64,000 bases of DNA from CAZMNY01 sp964567745 (GTDB lineage: Bacteria; Planctomycetota; Planctomycetia; Pirellulales; Pirellulaceae): contig CAZMNY010000034.1 of assembly GCA_964567745.1 (NCBI GenBank), forward strand, positions 28,876-92,875. The letters are read 5' to 3'. The notes under the pieces were generated by a model. It did not search any database. It was not told the origin of the DNA and worked only from the letters and a program-made list of their open reading frames with translations. Shown piece by piece: positions 27,101-35,824 of the stretch; the stretch's first letter is position 1; the number at the start of each line of letters is the position of its first letter. The translations under genes were made by a program, and so were the position numbers.

Positions 27101-28017
27101 TGGTTGACCGTCATCGGCTGTTGATCGAACATCCCTTCGTACAATGTGTTGGCGAACAGCTGGTAGCCGGCGTCATTCAAATGGGCACCGTTGATGGTCA
27201 AATCGGTTTCGACATCGTTCATGGCCGTTCGAGTCGCGGCGAAGACGTTTACGTAACCGACCTGCTGTTCTCTGGCGACAGCCTCGACCACTGTGGCGTA
27301 CGCTTCAATTTGGTCGTTGTTTCTAGCCGCCGCGTCGATGCCTTTAACCTGCTCGTTGGCCGTCGGCGACACCAGCACGATGCGAGGCCCCGTCTTGCCA
27401 TTGAAGGCGGTGCTCTTCAGACGGCTGACCAGATCGGTCAGTGACTTCTTGAACGACGCCTTGCCTTCATTTCCGGCGAACGATTCATTGAATCCAAACG
27501 CGGCCAGAATAACGTCCACTTTTTCGTGGGTGAGATGTTGATCGAGATCAGCAAAGTTCGCCGGTCGCGGCTGAAGGTCGGGCGTGTCGCCGGACCAAGC
27601 CAGATTGCGAACAACCAATCGTTGACCAAGTGTTCGTTGGTGCAAGAGTGATTCGAGATAGCCAAAATGCCGAGCGCGATCGAAGAGGTTGTTTCCGATC
27701 AATGCGACGGTGTCTCCGGCCGACAGCTTGATCGGCAACGTAGTCGTAACAGGCTTCGTCGCAGTTCCGCGCGGCGCCGACTGCCCATAGATGGCGTACT
27801 TCGCGAAATCGCCGTCTTGCGGCGCCGCGTCGTCCGCTGCTTTCTTGGGTCGACGAGCCGCCTTGGACCGTGGCTTCCTGCCTTGCTTCCCGTCGTTCGG
27901 CTTCTTCGCGGCGGGTGGCTGTTCAACCGGATTCGCGGCAACAACATCCATCGCAGACGTCCCAACGAGCATTAGAAGGAGGACGAGTGGGGCCATGGCC
28001 ATCAAGAACATTCGCAT
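24178..28017 (-). CDS. Multi-domain exported redox protein: degenerate SGNH + PVC-type propeller + cupredoxin + cytochrome c
   Basis: 1279 aa with a signal peptide. Residues about 80-300 form an SGNH-like domain with degenerate blocks: ALIGNNLFDR where GDS is expected, AAFGFNESF, and INGAHLN for DxxH. Residues about 405-740 form the PVC-type (membrane-bound dehydrogenase-like) propeller with FEVNLFAGEEEFPDIAAPIQMRWD, DTDGDGKADKSS and RYGPSGAMYVCDWYNP. HEAT-like repeats follow to about 945. A cupredoxin domain (about 960-1095) has azurin-type copper ligands His999, Cys1072, His1077 and Met1081. A C-terminal cytochrome c carries CHQCH (Cys1138, Cys1141, His1142). Probably an extracytoplasmic electron-transfer oxidase or dehydrogenase; substrate unknown. 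Confidence 0.9.
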   Translation of the reverse strand: MRMFLMAMAPLVLLLMLVGTSAMDVVAANPVEQPPAAKKPNDGKQGRKPRSKAARRPKKAADDAAPQDGDFAKYAIYGQSAPRGTATKPVTTTLPIKLSAGDTVALIGNNLFDRARHFGYLESLLHQRTLGQRLVVRNLAWSGDTPDLQPRPANFADLDQHLTHEKVDVILAAFGFNESFAGNEGKASFKKSLTDLVSRLKSTAFNGKTGPRIVLVSPTANEQVKGIDAAARNNDQIEAYATVVEAVAREQQVGYVNVFAATRTAMNDVETDLTINGAHLNDAGYQLFANTLYEGMFDQQPMTVNQSIRQTVLDKSQQYFRRYRPANTFYYTGGRRKSYGYLDFLPAMRNFDQMTSNRDSRIWALAEDKPVPEKVDDSNVPALPATKQSRGANRWMSAKDEQAEFTVDPRFEVNLFAGEEEFPDIAAPIQMRWDSQGRLWVSCSTTYPHVYPGNKPNDKLVILEDTDGDGKADKSSVFADNLDIPLSFEFGDGGVYVSEMPNLTFLKDTDGDGKADLRQIVLSGFGTEDSHHALHDFAWTPDGDLIFRESIFHHSQVETPYGPVRQQNSGWFRYQPRDHRLISFGSYHSTNPWGVTFDDWGQHQASHPIFASAFHSLDPPYPTQHASPAGLRAYSGTCGQEFVDFNTFPDELQGGFIKVRYKPTNRVEIHKWNEGEYGYDEEYVSDLIFSSNLSFIPVDIRYGPSGAMYVCDWYNPVKGHAQYSLRDDRRDRHSGRIWRITAKGKPLQKAPKIAGASIADLLEILKRPEYRYRYWAKRELRERDASQVEAALGDWVAKLDEDDSRYRHHQVEGVWLYRNIDRVNTALLRDVLSCDEHHARAAAARQLRYWHVHLPDAIELLRNAANDSNGLVRMEAAIAASYIGSKAALDAMLDVYGHPIDGHLAYAATASLSSRTLKRHWENKPGYNVRKLIAQAAKAQRVREPQPNANQAQFDSQRNLKFVEVECLPERMRFSIDQITATVGQPIKILFTNSDATDHNMVFVQPGALAEVGMAANEMAKDPKNANSDFIPSSKRSLILTASPMIGPTRKSRVHVFRFQAPKEPGVYSFVCTFPGHWIIMKGDFVVGRDKSEIETLLASRKPTIVKEWKLADFDEFPTNHDEVTIMRGMQAFMKANCHQCHRIEGHGIELGPNLQETAKRLKGVKLLQQILEPSTEVGEKYQVNQFVLVNGKVVAGVIAKETSKHYHIIANLLTPKVITRVSKREVDERIPAKLSPMPEGLLNSLTKAEIRDLVSYLESGGFQLPDHLKKKHNHSPQH

Positions 28018-28112
28018 CGGTGTTTTATCCTGCTAATCCTCACGCTGCTCACGGTTCACGAGCGCGCATTTTTTGAAACTACGACTGTTGCGAGTCGACG
28101 TAAAACGCGGAT

Positions 28113-29285
28113 TCAATCTTTCCCGCCCGCGTTGATCGCCTTGCGAGCGAGTGAGCGGAAGATGCCGTACGTCGGCGTCTTGTATCCCCACGATTGAATC
28201 ATGAAGACGGCATAGCAATCATTTCGCGAGTCGATCCAGAACTTGGTTCCGGCGGCGCCGCCCCAACTGTAACCGCCCTTGCCATCGACAATCCCGCCGA
28301 GGCCGTACACCTTACCGATCTTGCGGAGGTGATTCTCAAATATGACTTCAACCGTTTCCGGCTTGAGCACGCGATTGCCGTCGAGCTCGCCTCGATTGAG
28401 AAGCATTTGGCAAAAGCGAGCGTAGTCGGAGGTCGTCGAAACCAAACCTTGTCCTCCCATCATCCGCGCCGGCTTCGCCGCTAGCGCTGAGCTCGCCATC
28501 GCTGGTTTCAGCACGCCCTTTCTTGGTCGCGAGTAGACCTGGGCGACGCGTTCGAGATCCTTCGAATCACGCACCCAGAATTCGGTGTCATTCATCTCCA
28601 AGCGATCCAGCAGCCGCTCTCGCATGACGACGTCAAGCGGCTTGCCTTCGAGTGCTTCGATGTAGCGACCGAGGATGTCAATCGAATAGCTGTAGGTAAA
28701 GTCGGTGCCGGGTTGAAACTTCAGCGGTCGCTTCGCCAGCGACGCCGAGAATTCCTCGAGCGTCGTATTCTTACCCATGTCGAGCCCGTCTCGCTCGTAG
28801 GTCAATCCAGACGAATGCGTCATCAACTGTCGCGGCGTGATCGGCGACTTGGCGGGCACAGTCGAGTCACCATCGGAAACGGTGACATTTTTCCATTCCG
28901 GCAAATGGACCGAGATGGGATCATCCAGTTTGAATTTCCCCTCTTCCCAAAGCGACATGGCCGTTACTGCCACCATCGGCTTGGTCATCGAATAGATGCG
29001 GAACAGCGTGTCCTTTTCCATCGACGATTCATTTTCAATTACACGATTGCCAAACGTCTCGAAGTAACCGATCTTTCCGTGGCGTGCGATTAAGCCGATC
29101 AATCCGGCGACGTTCTTATTTCCCACTTGCTCACGCATGGCGTCGTCAATCGCGTCAAGCGAATTCGAGTCGAGCTTGGCAGCTTTCGCCTCAGCGCCGT
29201 GTCGAGGGTCGGCCGAGCGGGTTCGAGCGGGCTCGAAAAACACGGCGAGAAGAAAAAAGACAGAGAGGATTACGAATTCACGCAT
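28113..29285 (-). CDS. Beta-lactamase-fold serine hydrolase (class C-like esterase family)
   Basis: 390 aa with a signal peptide; AGGA lies 9 nt before the ATG at 29285. The catalytic SMTK tetrad motif is at Ser99-Lys102. FGNRVIENESSMEKDTLF precedes it; MTHSSGLTYERDG and FTYSYSIDILGRY (general base Tyr near 198) follow. The family includes class C beta-lactamases, DD-peptidases and esterases such as EstB; planctomycete members are mostly of unknown substrate. First gene of the minus-strand run down to the PQQ-like gene, so co-transcription is possible. Confidence 0.88.
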   Translation of the reverse strand: MREFVILSVFFLLAVFFEPARTRSADPRHGAEAKAAKLDSNSLDAIDDAMREQVGNKNVAGLIGLIARHGKIGYFETFGNRVIENESSMEKDTLFRIYSMTKPMVAVTAMSLWEEGKFKLDDPISVHLPEWKNVTVSDGDSTVPAKSPITPRQLMTHSSGLTYERDGLDMGKNTTLEEFSASLAKRPLKFQPGTDFTYSYSIDILGRYIEALEGKPLDVVMRERLLDRLEMNDTEFWVRDSKDLERVAQVYSRPRKGVLKPAMASSALAAKPARMMGGQGLVSTTSDYARFCQMLLNRGELDGNRVLKPETVEVIFENHLRKIGKVYGLGGIVDGKGGYSWGGAAGTKFWIDSRNDCYAVFMIQSWGYKTPTYGIFRSLARKAINAGGKD

Positions 29286-29731
29286 GCAGTTATTTCCTTA
29301 TGGATTCACGACGCGTCGCAGACTCGACGACGAAAAACACAGCTCGATCGGCGGCAACGAGTCGAATGCCAGCAAGAGCTCGCTGGCCAATGGTGGCTGA
29401 AAGGCGAACGCCAATCATTCAATTCTGCCTGTTTGCCGAAACGGCGTCAATCAACGATGCCGCAGCACGATCTCTTTCCTGGTCTTGTCAGGTGCCTGAA
29501 TGGCTGGCCATCCCGGCCTCGATGCCGTCCCATGAATTGAAGTTCAAAGCACGCGGGATTAGACTGTGACCTATTAACTTAGGACGGCGATTGCCCCCAC
29601 GCCGCTCAACATAGTCACACCAAAGCGGCCCCTTCCCACAACCGACCTCCCATTTGCTCTCTCGCTTTTCCAACCGCCTGACGCAACGTCATCATTGTAT
29701 TGGGATGCCCGAGAAACTGAAGGTTTAGATC
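29286..29731. other. Divergent intergenic region
   Basis: About 446 bases between the serine hydrolase (minus) and the first cytochrome/DUF1549 gene (plus). No gene, tRNA or strong hairpin seen; short open frames lack family resemblance. Promoters for both directions are expected. Confidence 0.4.
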
Positions 29732-32700
29732 ATGCGAATCTATCGGACTCTCGCTGTAGCCATAGTCCTTAATGCGTTGATCTGCGTCGCCTCACATGCG
29801 CAGACAACGATACGATTCGATCGCGACATTCGCCCGATACTTTCCGACAATTGCTTTCCTTGCCACGGGCCCGACGATAGCAAACGCGAGGGCGACTTGC
29901 GGCTCGATTTGAAAGAGCACGCGTTGGCGCCGCGAGACGGCGCACCCGCTCTGAAAGCCGGCGACCTTGAGGGGAGCGAGACTTGGCGGCGCATTATCAG
30001 TGACGACTCCGACGAGATCATGCCGCCGGAAGAGTCGAACAAGAAGCTAACATCGGCTCAAATCAATTTGATCAAACAATGGATCGAAGCGGGCGCGGAA
30101 TGGTCGGATCACTGGGCCTTCGTCGCGCCGACGCGTCCCAGCCTTCCCAAAGTCTCCGACGAAAAATGGGCCGCCGGCCCCATCGATCGATTCATCTTGG
30201 CCAGATTGGACCGAGCAGGTCTTCGCCCGTCAGCCGAAGCAGACCGACGCACTTTGATCCGCCGATTGACGTTCGACCTGACAGGTTTGCCGCCAACGCC
30301 GGCCGAAGTAGAGGCTTTTGTCAACGACGGCGCTCCCGACGCTTACGAGCGAGTTGTCGATCGGCTGCTCAAATCGCGACATTACGGCGAACGTATGGCG
30401 CTCATGTGGCTCGATGCCGCTCGCTATGGCGACACGAGCGTTTTTCATGCCGACGGCCCGCGGGACATGTGGGCCTGGCGTGATCAGGTCGTTCAGTCCT
30501 ATAACGATAACACGCCATTCGATCGGTTCTCGATCGAGCAATTGGCGGGCGACTTGATACCCAACGCCACCGTCGCGCAACGGGTCGCCTCCGGCTTTCA
30601 TCGCAATACCGGGACAACCGACGAGGGCGGCGCTATCGCGGAAGAGTACCGAGTCGAATACGCCGTCGATCGAGTGAAGACGACGTCGACGGTTTGGCTT
30701 GGGCTCTCAATGGAATGCGGCCAATGCCATGAGCATAAATTCGATCCGATTTCACAAACCGAATACTATCAGTTCTACGCGTTCTTTAACGTCAGCGCCG
30801 ATGGCGGTATGCAGACGCGCCGCGGCAACGCGAAACCGTTCGTCGAAGTTCCCGATCCGGTCAAAGTCAAAAAGCTACCGGCCGTGGTCGCGTCCATTGC
30901 CGAACAAGACGGCAAGATAGCCGCGCATCGCGACGCGGTTGGAACGGCAGTCGAGTCTTGGGTGAAGAAACTTGAGGCGGAAGTTGCGGCCAACGGCGAT
31001 TCGGGAATCGCACCCACAGATGCGGCGGCGCACTTTGCCCTGGACGACGGAAAAGGCGCTACGGCTTCGGACACGGTCGACTCAAAACGCAAGGGCAACA
31101 TCAAAGGCAAAGCGGATTGGGTGAAAGCTCGATTCGGCAAAGGACTCAACCTCGACGGAAAGACCGTAGTCGACCTCGGTAACGTGGGCGACTTCGACCA
31201 GAAAGACAAGTTTTCCTACGGCGGGTGGGTCTACGCCACGCCCAAGACGTCCGGCGCATTGGTCGCTCGCATGGACAGCGCCAACGCGCACCGCGGGTAC
31301 GACATCCTGATCCAGAACAACATGATCACGGCCCATATCATTCACCAATGGCCGGGCAACGCGATCAAAGTAAAGACGAAGAAGAAGCTAAAGCCAAAAG
31401 CGTGGCACCACGTACTCGTCACCTACGACGGCTCATCGAAAGCGGCAGGCGTGAAGGTTTATGTCGACGGCGAGTCCTGGAAATGGGACATCGAGCAAGA
31501 CGGTTTGACCAAGACAATTCGAACGCCCAAGTCGTTGCTCATCGGCAGCCGTCACGGCGGTGGCGCACTCAAAGGGAAAGTCGATGATATTCGGATCTTC
31601 TCCCGGGAACTGAGCAGTTCCGAAGTGCAGGCCTTAGCTGGCTCAAATCCATTGCTGCCCATCTTGGCCATTCCCGCCGACAAACGCACGAAGAAACAGC
31701 TCAACACGCTGCGCGATCACTACCTTGCTAACGAGGACGCCGTCTACAAGCAGCTGGTTGACGAGCGCGCCAAGTTGAAGACGCAAGAAACGGACTTGCG
31801 CAAGCCATTGACGACCGTGATGATGATGAGCGACTCCAAGCGAGACACGTTTTTGCTCGCTCGCGGCGCCTACAACTCACCGACTGGCGAGAAAATCCTG
31901 CCGGGCACGCCGAGCATGTTGCCGCGGATGCGAAAGGGAAGCGCGCGCAATCGACTTGGCTTGGCCCAATGGTTGTTCCAGCCCGATCATCCGCTGACCG
32001 CCCGCGTCGCCGTTAACCGCTACTGGCTATTGTTGTTCAACACGGGAATTGTCGCCACGCCCGAAGATTTTGGCGCCCAGGGGAAGTTTCCGAGCCACCC
32101 GCAATTGCTTGACTGGCTTGCCGTTGACTTTCGCGAGAACGGATGGAACGTCAAACGCATGATTAAGCAGATCGTGATGTCCGCCACCTACCGCCAAGAC
32201 TCGAAAGTCTCGGCCGATTTGCTTGAGCAAGATCGAGACAATTTGCTATTGGCCCGCGGACCACGATTCCGCTTGCAGGGGGAGTTTATTCGCGACAGCG
32301 CGTTGGCCATCAGCGGGCTGCTCAACAAGAGGGCGGGTGGTCCCGGCGTCAAACCCTATCAGCCGCCGGGATTGTGGCGTGAAGTCGGACTTGGCGGCAA
32401 TCCCAAGTTCGTTCAAGACCACGGCGAAAAGCTATATCGCCGAAGCCTTTACACCTATTGGAAACGGTCGGCGCCGCCGCCGAGCATGCAAATTTTTGAC
32501 GCGCCGACGCGTGAAAAATGCGCTATCCGCAGACCTCGCACAAACACGCCGCTTCAGGCGCTAGTCACACTCAACGATATTCAATTTGTCGAGGCCGCGC
32601 GCAATCTCGCTCAACGGATGCTGACTGAACCGAACGCCGATCCTGCATCTCGAGTTGAGTTTGCTTTCTTGTTGGCCACGTCGCGTCCGCCCAGCAAAGC

Positions 32701-32893
32701 CGAGAGCGCCGTTCTGCTCGATATACATGCAGCGGCCCTGACGCGATACAAGAAGGACGACAAGGCAGCGAAAGAGCTGCTCGGCTTTGGCGAGTCGAAG
32801 CGGGACGAGTCCATCGATTCAGCGGAACACGCCGCCTGGACAATCGTCGCAAGCACGATTCTCAACCTCGACGAAACCCTCACTCGGGAATAA
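29732..32893 (+). CDS. Planctomycete cytochrome-DUF1549-LamG-DUF1553 protein (module 1)
   Basis: 1053 aa with a signal peptide; GAAGG lies 8 nt before the ATG. N-terminal PSCyt1-type heme motif CFPCHGP (Cys41-His45). DUF1549 follows with RLTFDLTGLPPTPAEVEAF, SRHYGERMALMWLDAARY and DTSVFHADGPRDMWAWRDQV, ending in CGQCHEHKFDPI, a second CxxCH (Cys329-His333). A LamG/concanavalin-like domain lies at about 434-636 (FALDDG, WHHVLVTYDG, VDDIRIFSREL). DUF1553 fills the rest (LTARVAVNRYW, ARNLAQRML). Probably an exported redox protein; the LamG domain suggests glycan binding. Followed after 5 bp by its DUF1501 partner. Confidence 0.93.
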   Translation: MRIYRTLAVAIVLNALICVASHAQTTIRFDRDIRPILSDNCFPCHGPDDSKREGDLRLDLKEHALAPRDGAPALKAGDLEGSETWRRIISDDSDEIMPPEESNKKLTSAQINLIKQWIEAGAEWSDHWAFVAPTRPSLPKVSDEKWAAGPIDRFILARLDRAGLRPSAEADRRTLIRRLTFDLTGLPPTPAEVEAFVNDGAPDAYERVVDRLLKSRHYGERMALMWLDAARYGDTSVFHADGPRDMWAWRDQVVQSYNDNTPFDRFSIEQLAGDLIPNATVAQRVASGFHRNTGTTDEGGAIAEEYRVEYAVDRVKTTSTVWLGLSMECGQCHEHKFDPISQTEYYQFYAFFNVSADGGMQTRRGNAKPFVEVPDPVKVKKLPAVVASIAEQDGKIAAHRDAVGTAVESWVKKLEAEVAANGDSGIAPTDAAAHFALDDGKGATASDTVDSKRKGNIKGKADWVKARFGKGLNLDGKTVVDLGNVGDFDQKDKFSYGGWVYATPKTSGALVARMDSANAHRGYDILIQNNMITAHIIHQWPGNAIKVKTKKKLKPKAWHHVLVTYDGSSKAAGVKVYVDGESWKWDIEQDGLTKTIRTPKSLLIGSRHGGGALKGKVDDIRIFSRELSSSEVQALAGSNPLLPILAIPADKRTKKQLNTLRDHYLANEDAVYKQLVDERAKLKTQETDLRKPLTTVMMMSDSKRDTFLLARGAYNSPTGEKILPGTPSMLPRMRKGSARNRLGLAQWLFQPDHPLTARVAVNRYWLLLFNTGIVATPEDFGAQGKFPSHPQLLDWLAVDFRENGWNVKRMIKQIVMSATYRQDSKVSADLLEQDRDNLLLARGPRFRLQGEFIRDSALAISGLLNKRAGGPGVKPYQPPGLWREVGLGGNPKFVQDHGEKLYRRSLYTYWKRSAPPPSMQIFDAPTREKCAIRRPRTNTPLQALVTLNDIQFVEAARNLAQRMLTEPNADPASRVEFAFLLATSRPPSKAESAVLLDIHAAALTRYKKDDKAAKELLGFGESKRDESIDSAEHAAWTIVASTILNLDETLTRE

Positions 32894-32898
32894 TCGAC

Positions 32899-34365
32899 AT
32901 GGATCCCATTCAAGACCTCCGCTCTCAATTGAGTCGGCGCCAGTGGCTTTCACACTCGCGCAATTGTCTCGGCGGCGCAGCTCTCGCAACCTTGCTGGGC
33001 CAAAGCGGGGCGGCCATTGCGAACGAATCGAACGCGAAGTCGATAGGCGGAATACCTGGGCTGCCACATTTCGCGCCCAAGGCAAAACGAGTAATCTATC
33101 TGTTCATGGCCGGCGGCCCGAGCCATATCGACACGTTCGATTACAAACCCGATTTGCACAAGGTGCATGGAATCGAGCTGCCGGACTCGATCCGACAAGG
33201 CCAGCGACTCACGGGAATGACGAGCGGGCAAAAGTCGTTTCCCTGCGTGGCGCCGATGTTCAAATTCAAGCGTTACGGCGAACGCGGCACCTGGGTCAAC
33301 AGCGAAGTCTTCCCTCATATCGCATCGATTGTCGATGAGATGGCGATCATCAAATCGATGAACACCGAGGCCATCAATCACGACCCGGCAATAACGTATA
33401 TCAACACAGGCACGCAGCAACTCGGCCGCCCTAGTTTCGGCTCGTGGCTCAGCTACGGCCTCGGCAGCTCGAACCAAGATCTCCCGGCATACATCGTGAT
33501 GATTTCGGTCGGGGCGCGTCCAGGCCAAGCATTGTACTCGCGACTTTGGGGAAGCGGTTTTCTGCCGTCGCGACACCAGGGAGTTCAGTTTCGCAGCGGC
33601 GCCGATCCGGTGCTTTACCTCTCCGACCCGCCGGGCCTCGATCGCGGTCTGCGTCGAAAAATGCTGGATGGCTTGGCCAAACTCAACGAGCAACGATTCT
33701 CTCGAATTGGCGATCCGGAAATCGAAGCCCGCGTCGCCCAATACGAAATGGCGTTTCGTATGCAGACCTCAGTACCCGAGCTGATGAGTCTCGACGATGA
33801 ACCGAAGTCGACTTTCGACCTTTACGGTCCCGAGTCGCTCAAGAAGGGCAGCTTCGCGTCGAATTGCGTTCTCGCGCGACGGATGGCCGAGCGCGGCGTG
33901 CCGTTCATTCAGCTCTTCCACCGCGGCTGGGATCAGCACGGCAACCTGCCCGGCGACCTGCGCCGCAACGGGAAGTCAGTCGACCAGGCCGCAGCCGGAC
34001 TTGTCAAAGACCTCAAGCAACGCGGCATGCTTGAAGACACCGTCGTTATTTTTGGCGGCGAGTTTGGTCGCACGATCTACAGTCAGGGAACGCTGACCAA
34101 GACCAATCACGGGCGCGATCACCACGGACGTTGCTTCACGACCTGGGTCGCCGGCGGTGGAATCAAACCTGGCATCGACTACGGAGCAACGGACGACTTC
34201 TGTTACAACATCACGAAAGATCCCGTTCACATCAGCGACTTGAACGCGACGATTCTGCACTGTCTTGGGATCGACCACAAGAAGTTCACGATCAAGTACC
34301 AGGGACTTGATTGGCGATTGAGCGGCGTCACCGGCGCCGACGTCGTTAAAGGTCTACTCGCCTGA
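32899..34365 (+). CDS. DUF1501 protein (module 1 partner)
   Basis: 488 aa. Tat-like leader (LSRRQWLSHSRNCLGGAALATLL). Typical DUF1501 motifs: VIYLFMAGGPSHIDTFDYKP, MTSGQKSFP, HDPAITYINTG, GSWLSYGLGS, NLPGDLRRNGKS, GGEFGRTIYSQ, NHGRDHHGRCFTTWVAGGGIKPG and LHCLGIDH. DUF1501 belongs to the alkaline-phosphatase superfamily, and the GG-FGR and DHH segments are the usual metal-site region. Starts 5 bp after the cytochrome gene, so translation is coupled. Function unknown, but always paired with cytochrome/DUF1549 genes in this phylum. Confidence 0.92.
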   Translation: MDPIQDLRSQLSRRQWLSHSRNCLGGAALATLLGQSGAAIANESNAKSIGGIPGLPHFAPKAKRVIYLFMAGGPSHIDTFDYKPDLHKVHGIELPDSIRQGQRLTGMTSGQKSFPCVAPMFKFKRYGERGTWVNSEVFPHIASIVDEMAIIKSMNTEAINHDPAITYINTGTQQLGRPSFGSWLSYGLGSSNQDLPAYIVMISVGARPGQALYSRLWGSGFLPSRHQGVQFRSGADPVLYLSDPPGLDRGLRRKMLDGLAKLNEQRFSRIGDPEIEARVAQYEMAFRMQTSVPELMSLDDEPKSTFDLYGPESLKKGSFASNCVLARRMAERGVPFIQLFHRGWDQHGNLPGDLRRNGKSVDQAAAGLVKDLKQRGMLEDTVVIFGGEFGRTIYSQGTLTKTNHGRDHHGRCFTTWVAGGGIKPGIDYGATDDFCYNITKDPVHISDLNATILHCLGIDHKKFTIKYQGLDWRLSGVTGADVVKGLLA

Positions 34366-34387
34366 CCGCGTCGCTTGGCCGAGCAGC

Positions 34388-35758
34388 CTAAGCGAGAATG
34401 TCCTTAACCACTTTTCCGTAGACATCCGTCAAGCGGAAATCGCGGCCCGCGTACCGATACGTCAGTTGCTCGTGATCGAGACCGAGCAGGTGAAGAATCG
34501 TCGCGTGCCAGTCGTGAATGTGGCACTTGTTCTCGACGGCTTCATGACCATGTTCATCGGTCGCCCCGTAGCTGAACCCGCCTTTCACGCCGCCGCCGGC
34601 CATCCATGTGGTGTAGCCCTTGTTGTTGTGATTTCGGCCATCGCCGCCTTGGGCGAATGGAGTGCGACCGAATTCGCCGCCCCAAATGATGAGCGTATCC
34701 TTGAGCATGTCCCTTTGCTTCAAGTCTTGCAGCAGCCCTGCGATCGGCTTGTCGCACGCTTCGGCTCGAAGCTTGTGGTCTACCGAAAGGTTGGCGTGCT
34801 GATCCCAATTGCCGTGGGTGATCTCGACAAAACGGACGCCGGCCTCGATGAATCTCCGCGCGAGCAAACACTGCTTGCCAAACATCTGAGTCGGCCCGCC
34901 GTCGGCACCATACATTGCCAGAGTAGCTTGGCTCTCCTTCGACGTATCCATCAACTTGGGCATCGCACCCTGCATTCGAAACGCCAACTCGTAAGATTCG
35001 ATCACTCCTTCGACGCTTGGTTGCACTTTGTCGCGAGTCAGCTTTTCGCGATTGAGCGTCTGAATCAAATCGAGTTGCGAGCGCTGTTGTCGGTCCGAAA
35101 GTCTTGGATTCTTGATGTCAGGCACGCTCTCACCACCGCCACGAGCGTTTCGCGCCGCGCGTCCCCCGCGGCCAACTTTGGCACCGCCGTAGATGGCCGG
35201 CAGGAACGAGCTCCCATAATTCCGCCCGCTGCCCGATGGGGGATTGAGCGAGACGAAACCGGGAAGGCTCTCGTTTTCCGCACCCAAACCGTAGAGCGTC
35301 CAAGCACCCAGCGAGGGGCGAATGAACTGAGCCGTTCCGGTGTGCATTTGGGTCATAGCGCCCGGATGCACGGGCTGATCACATTGCATCGAACGGATCA
35401 AAGAAAGCTCGTCGGCATGTTTTGCGACGTTCGGAAACAGGTCAGAAATCCATAAGCCGCTTTCGCCGTGCTGACGAAACTCCCACGGAGATTTCAACAA
35501 GAATCCGCCGTACTTGCCCGGCTTGCCGTGATCCTTCGCGAGCTGCGGTTTGTAATCAAACGTGTCGACATGCGAAGGGCCGCCTTGCATGCAAAGAAAG
35601 ATCACTCGCTTTGCTCGCGCCGGAAAGTGCGGTGCCTTGGGAGCTAGTGGATTGCTATTTGGCGTCTCCTTCGCCACGGCCAAGCTGTTCATGCCAGCGA
35701 AAGCCAAGTAACCAAACCCAGCCGAGGCGCTCTTCAGAAGCTGACGTCGTGAGAACAT
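34388..35758 (-). CDS. DUF1501 protein (module 2 partner)
   Basis: 456 aa from the ATG at 35758, which gives a Tat-like leader (MFSRRQLLKSASAGFGYLAF); the open frame to 35821 is a leader extension. DUF1501 motifs: VIFLCMQGGPSHVDTFDYKP, GLWISDLFPN, QMHTGTAQFIRPSLGAW, TLIIWGGEFGRTPFAQGGDGRNHNNKGYTTWMAGGGVKGG and HDWHATILHLLGLDHEQLTYRYAGRD. It carries a Gly/Arg-rich insert (VGRGGRAARNARGGG) absent from the other two copies. Convergent with module 1 and downstream of the 887-aa cytochrome gene. Confidence 0.92.
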   Translation of the reverse strand: MFSRRQLLKSASAGFGYLAFAGMNSLAVAKETPNSNPLAPKAPHFPARAKRVIFLCMQGGPSHVDTFDYKPQLAKDHGKPGKYGGFLLKSPWEFRQHGESGLWISDLFPNVAKHADELSLIRSMQCDQPVHPGAMTQMHTGTAQFIRPSLGAWTLYGLGAENESLPGFVSLNPPSGSGRNYGSSFLPAIYGGAKVGRGGRAARNARGGGESVPDIKNPRLSDRQQRSQLDLIQTLNREKLTRDKVQPSVEGVIESYELAFRMQGAMPKLMDTSKESQATLAMYGADGGPTQMFGKQCLLARRFIEAGVRFVEITHGNWDQHANLSVDHKLRAEACDKPIAGLLQDLKQRDMLKDTLIIWGGEFGRTPFAQGGDGRNHNNKGYTTWMAGGGVKGGFSYGATDEHGHEAVENKCHIHDWHATILHLLGLDHEQLTYRYAGRDFRLTDVYGKVVKDILA

Positions 35759-35824
35759 ATCGTTTGTCCAATCGCGTTGCGTATGATTGGCGGGTCTTGT
35801 CTCAACGGACAACACCGGCACGGT

